Positions 61,455 to 64,000 of a stretch of 64,000 bases of DNA are shown piece by piece. This DNA comes from Conoideocrella luteorostrata (taxonomy: Eukaryota; Ascomycota; Sordariomycetes; Hypocreales; Clavicipitaceae). A model generated the notes under the pieces. That model was given only the letters and a program-made list of their open reading frames with translations, had not been told where the DNA came from and made no database searches. The position numbers and the translations under genes were made by a program. The number at the start of each line of letters is the position of its first letter. Positions within the stretch are counted from its first letter, which is position 1. The stretch lies in contig JASWJB010000149.1 in the NCBI GenBank assembly GCA_032433595.1, positions 1-64,000 of the forward strand, in the 5' to 3' direction.

Positions 61455-62214
61455 AGATTCATGTACAGTAGTAGCCTCACATAAGGGAAAACGCACGGTT
61501 CTAGCATGTAGAGGAGAGGCAAAGACTGCCATTTGGTTTCAACATATCCTACTGTGAGCTCCTAAATAAAATTTGGTTCTATGACTTTCGCTTTGTTTTG
61601 CTGCCAATGTGTTTACAATGGCAGTTATGGTTCGGCCATGGAGCTGAGTTGGCTCCCAGGCTGGTGTTGATTAGACGGGGAGGCGCACAGTATGCGGCAT
61701 AAAGTTTTTGCATACCTGTCAGCGTAAAAGACACCCCAAGGCATACAAAATCTTTATGCCTTCCACCGCCGTTATTGCTTACACGGGTGGGTCCTGCATG
61801 ATAATCGTCCATCATAAGCTTGCATATCGTGAGCACACGGCGCGCAAATGTCCACCCGACGGCAGGCTTGACTCTGCGTGATGTAACAATGCGGCATTGC
61901 GGCATTGCCTTGCCCAGCCTGGGTATCGGGCATGCTTACTCACTTGTGTTCATGATTAGTGGCCGAAGGGATGTGCCGTCGATGCAACGCAGTCGTACAA
62001 CAGTTAGTGCTCACTTGCTGGGGTGTTGTGCGATTGCTACATGGGTGGAATTCGATTAAAAGGCGTGTAATATCCGCTGCGTTGGCGAACGATCATTTCA
62101 AAAAGGAAAAGAGAGAAAGAGGGAATGAAAGAAAAACAAGAAGAAGAAGACGAAGAAGAGAAGAAAGGAAATATTGCCTTCTACTGGCTTTTTCACCGTA
62201 TTTGAATGATAGCA
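61455..62214. other. Intergenic between DGNHR and oxidase genes
   Basis: Promoter region of the FAD oxidase. The segment 62100-62165 is purine-rich (AG-rich) on the plus strand. No gene is supported. Confidence 0.5.
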
Positions 62215-63825
62215 ATGGGGGAAACACCGCTTGTTGCTGTCCTTGGGTAAATCATATCTTCTTCCCTTCCCAACCCTTCCCTTTCCCTTCAGCATTAGAT
62301 GGCGTTTGAGGCGTATAAATACTGACTCGGTGTTTCTTTCAATAGCGCCGGCGTCATTGGTCTACAGACAGCCATTAATCTTCTCGAAGCTGGTTTCTCT
62401 GTGACCATAGTGGCGAGGGACTGGCCGGGCGACCAGGATTTTGGGTACACGTCCATGTGGGCTGGTGCTGTATGTTGATTATTCCTCCTTTGTATTCATC
62501 ATTCTCCTTTACATCTATCATCCTTCCTTATATTCATCATCCTTCTTTATACCCACCATCCTCCTTTACATCCACCATCTTCCTTTATATTCGCCCTTTC
62601 CCATTGCATTCACTGTCACCGTTTACATTCATCATCCTCCTGCCAGTCATCATCCAACCTTACGCCTGCCATGCCCATCCTTCCGCTTCTCGCAGGATCA
62701 GCATCCTCACGGGATTGCGTGTATATAAAACACGTACGCTAATACTTTTACGTCGCGCAGCAATGGAGGTCCACCTCGAAGATGCACGAAAAACACATGC
62801 AGCACTGGGAACACCGAACGTTCCAGCACTGGCAGACACTTACCTCCCGCCGCGCCGCCTCCGAGACGGGCATTTCAAGCAGTCCCGGGATGTACTACTG
62901 GGACTCAAGCGCCAGCCAGGGCCGCAAGCCGGAAGAATGGATCTGGTGGACCAGCTTCATCCCAAAGTATCGCTACATGCGTAGGGAGGAAATACCCGTG
63001 CCGATCAAATCGTGCGGCCAGGCGCAAGAAGATGACATCGAGGGAATCACGTACGAGAGCTTCAGCATCTCGCCGGAGATGTACCTGAAGTATCTCATGG
63101 CTGAGTGTAAGACGCTAGGCGGGACTATGATCCAGGGAGAGGTTGCGAGCCTGGAGGATGTCTTTGCTCTTGATGGATGCGGCGATGCAGTGGGGGTGGT
63201 CAACTGCGCGGGCGTAATGGGCACGAAGCTCGTAAACGAAGGTGATGCTTTTTATCCAACAAAGGGACAGGCCGTGGTTGTTCGAGGGGAGGCCAAACGC
63301 ATCTCGACTGGATTGGGGGCCGACTGGGAGGCCGTGGTGGTGCCGCGAAAGGGGTTGAACGAGACATTTCTCGGGGTTACGAAGATATATGGCGTTGGGT
63401 GAGTATCTCCATCAAATCACCAGCAATGGTGATTCCTTGATTTCAAGCAACGTACAAAGCATACGCGAACATGTCATTAATACGCATATGCGCACGGTAG
63501 GACCCTCGATATCGACGAGGGAGCAACTCGGATGATCCTCGAGCAGGCCAAGCCGCTGGCTCCGGAACTGTTGGACGACAGCGGCAACTTTGAGGTGCTT
63601 AGAGTTCAGGTCGGCCTCAGGCCCACGCGGACTGGGGGAGCTAGAGTTGAGATTGAGAACCTGGCTGCTCGGGGGAAATGGATCTGCCATAATTATGGTC
63701 ATCATGGGGCCGGGTTTGAAGAGAGTTTCGGTTGTGCGGAAACGGTCGTTGAGCTTGTTAGCCAACAGTTAGCTCGGGGGGACTTCGTTACACAGCACAA
63801 GAGCAGCATTTCTACAAGGCTGTAG
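62215..63825 (+). CDS. FAD-dependent D-amino-acid-oxidase-family enzyme
   Basis: Four exons (62215-62246, 62346-62469, 62761-63398, 63501-63825), introns of 99, 291 and 102 nt; 372 residues, normal DAO length. The 32-nt first exon (MGETPLVAVLG) is inferred because it completes the FAD-binding GAGVIGL loop (residues 11-17) in phase. Other family motifs follow: MWAGAQWRS, VVNCAGVMGTKL, a VGLRPTR segment with the substrate-carboxylate Arg, and HNYGHHGAGFEESFGCA near the C-terminus. Family members oxidise D-amino acids, D-aspartate or secondary amines to imines, making hydrogen peroxide. The C-terminal tripeptide TRL is a weak peroxisomal-signal variant. As part of the metabolic group, it may oxidise an amine intermediate; the substrate is unknown. 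Confidence 0.88.
62480..62600. repeat. Degenerate ~21-nt minisatellite inside an intron
   Basis: About five imperfect units of a C/T-rich 20-22-nt sequence (variants of CATCCTCCTTTACATCCAC) in intron 2 of the FAD oxidase gene. This explains why that intron is much longer than its neighbours. Confidence 0.75.
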
Positions 63826-64000
63826 CTACGGCGCAGCTAGTTGTAGTGATGGTCGCATGTATCTGCTTTCCGCATGTAATTGTCCCGAAATGTGCTCCAA
63901 TTCGTAGACACATGGTTTCTCCGTACAGCCGCGCACGTAAGGGGCTCTGTAGAGGAACTCACGACGGAAACCCTGTTTTCTGCTGGCAAATGAGATATTT
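63826..64000. other. 3' flank of the oxidase gene, window edge
   Basis: No gene is seen in the last 175 nt. The metabolic group may continue beyond the window. Confidence 0.5.

Overview
The window is nuclear DNA of a filamentous ascomycete, most likely a Sordariomycete and probably Hypocreales. The evidence is a mosaic of intron-containing genes on both strands, short introns (mostly 59-131 nt, a few up to 291) with GTRAGT-like donors, CTRAC/CTAAT-like branch sites and YAG acceptors, and Pezizomycotina-type gene families. A dispersed intergenic TACGGAGTA/TACTCCGTA motif occurs throughout. I see no tRNA, rRNA, CRISPR array or intact transposon. Splice structures are my own reading of the sequence; every multi-exon model below closes in frame.

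Layout: 0-4 kb holds a LIM-type zinc protein and a long basic Ser/Thr-Pro-rich protein (both minus). 4-9.5 kb is a gene-less stretch leading to a four-exon bZIP regulator (9.5-11.1 kb). A probable unrecognised gene lies at 13.6-14.5 kb. A housekeeping block follows at 15-28 kb: a WW-domain protein, RIX1 (ribosome biogenesis), a YPP1/TTC7-like TPR protein (PI4-kinase scaffold) and LOS1 (tRNA exportin). 28-40.9 kb is gene-poor, with one GPI-anchored wall protein and a decayed coding relic. 40.9-47.7 kb holds an RTA1-family membrane protein, an aspartyl aminopeptidase with two plausible starts (one giving a mitochondrial presequence) and a Whi5/Nrm1-like cell-cycle repressor. 48.1-50.6 kb is a decayed NLR-type (SesA-NACHT) gene.

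The last 11 kb looks like an accessory metabolic locus. It contains a zipper-less bZIP-like basic-region protein, an MFS exporter, a PLP-dependent cysteine-synthase-like enzyme fused to a rhodanese domain, a 531-residue protein with a ParB/sulfiredoxin-like segment carrying a DGNHR motif, and an FAD-dependent D-amino-acid-oxidase-family enzyme. There is no PKS or NRPS gene in view.

The DGNHR motif recalls free-serine kinases of the SbnI/SerK type, which make O-phosphoserine. Enzymes of the SbnA/CysM type use O-phosphoserine for beta-replacement, and DAO-superfamily enzymes oxidise amines. Together they suggest an undescribed fungal route to a beta-substituted alanine, such as diaminopropionate or a sulfur amino acid. 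This pathway is inference from motifs and gene neighbourhood. The locus may continue past the right edge of the window.
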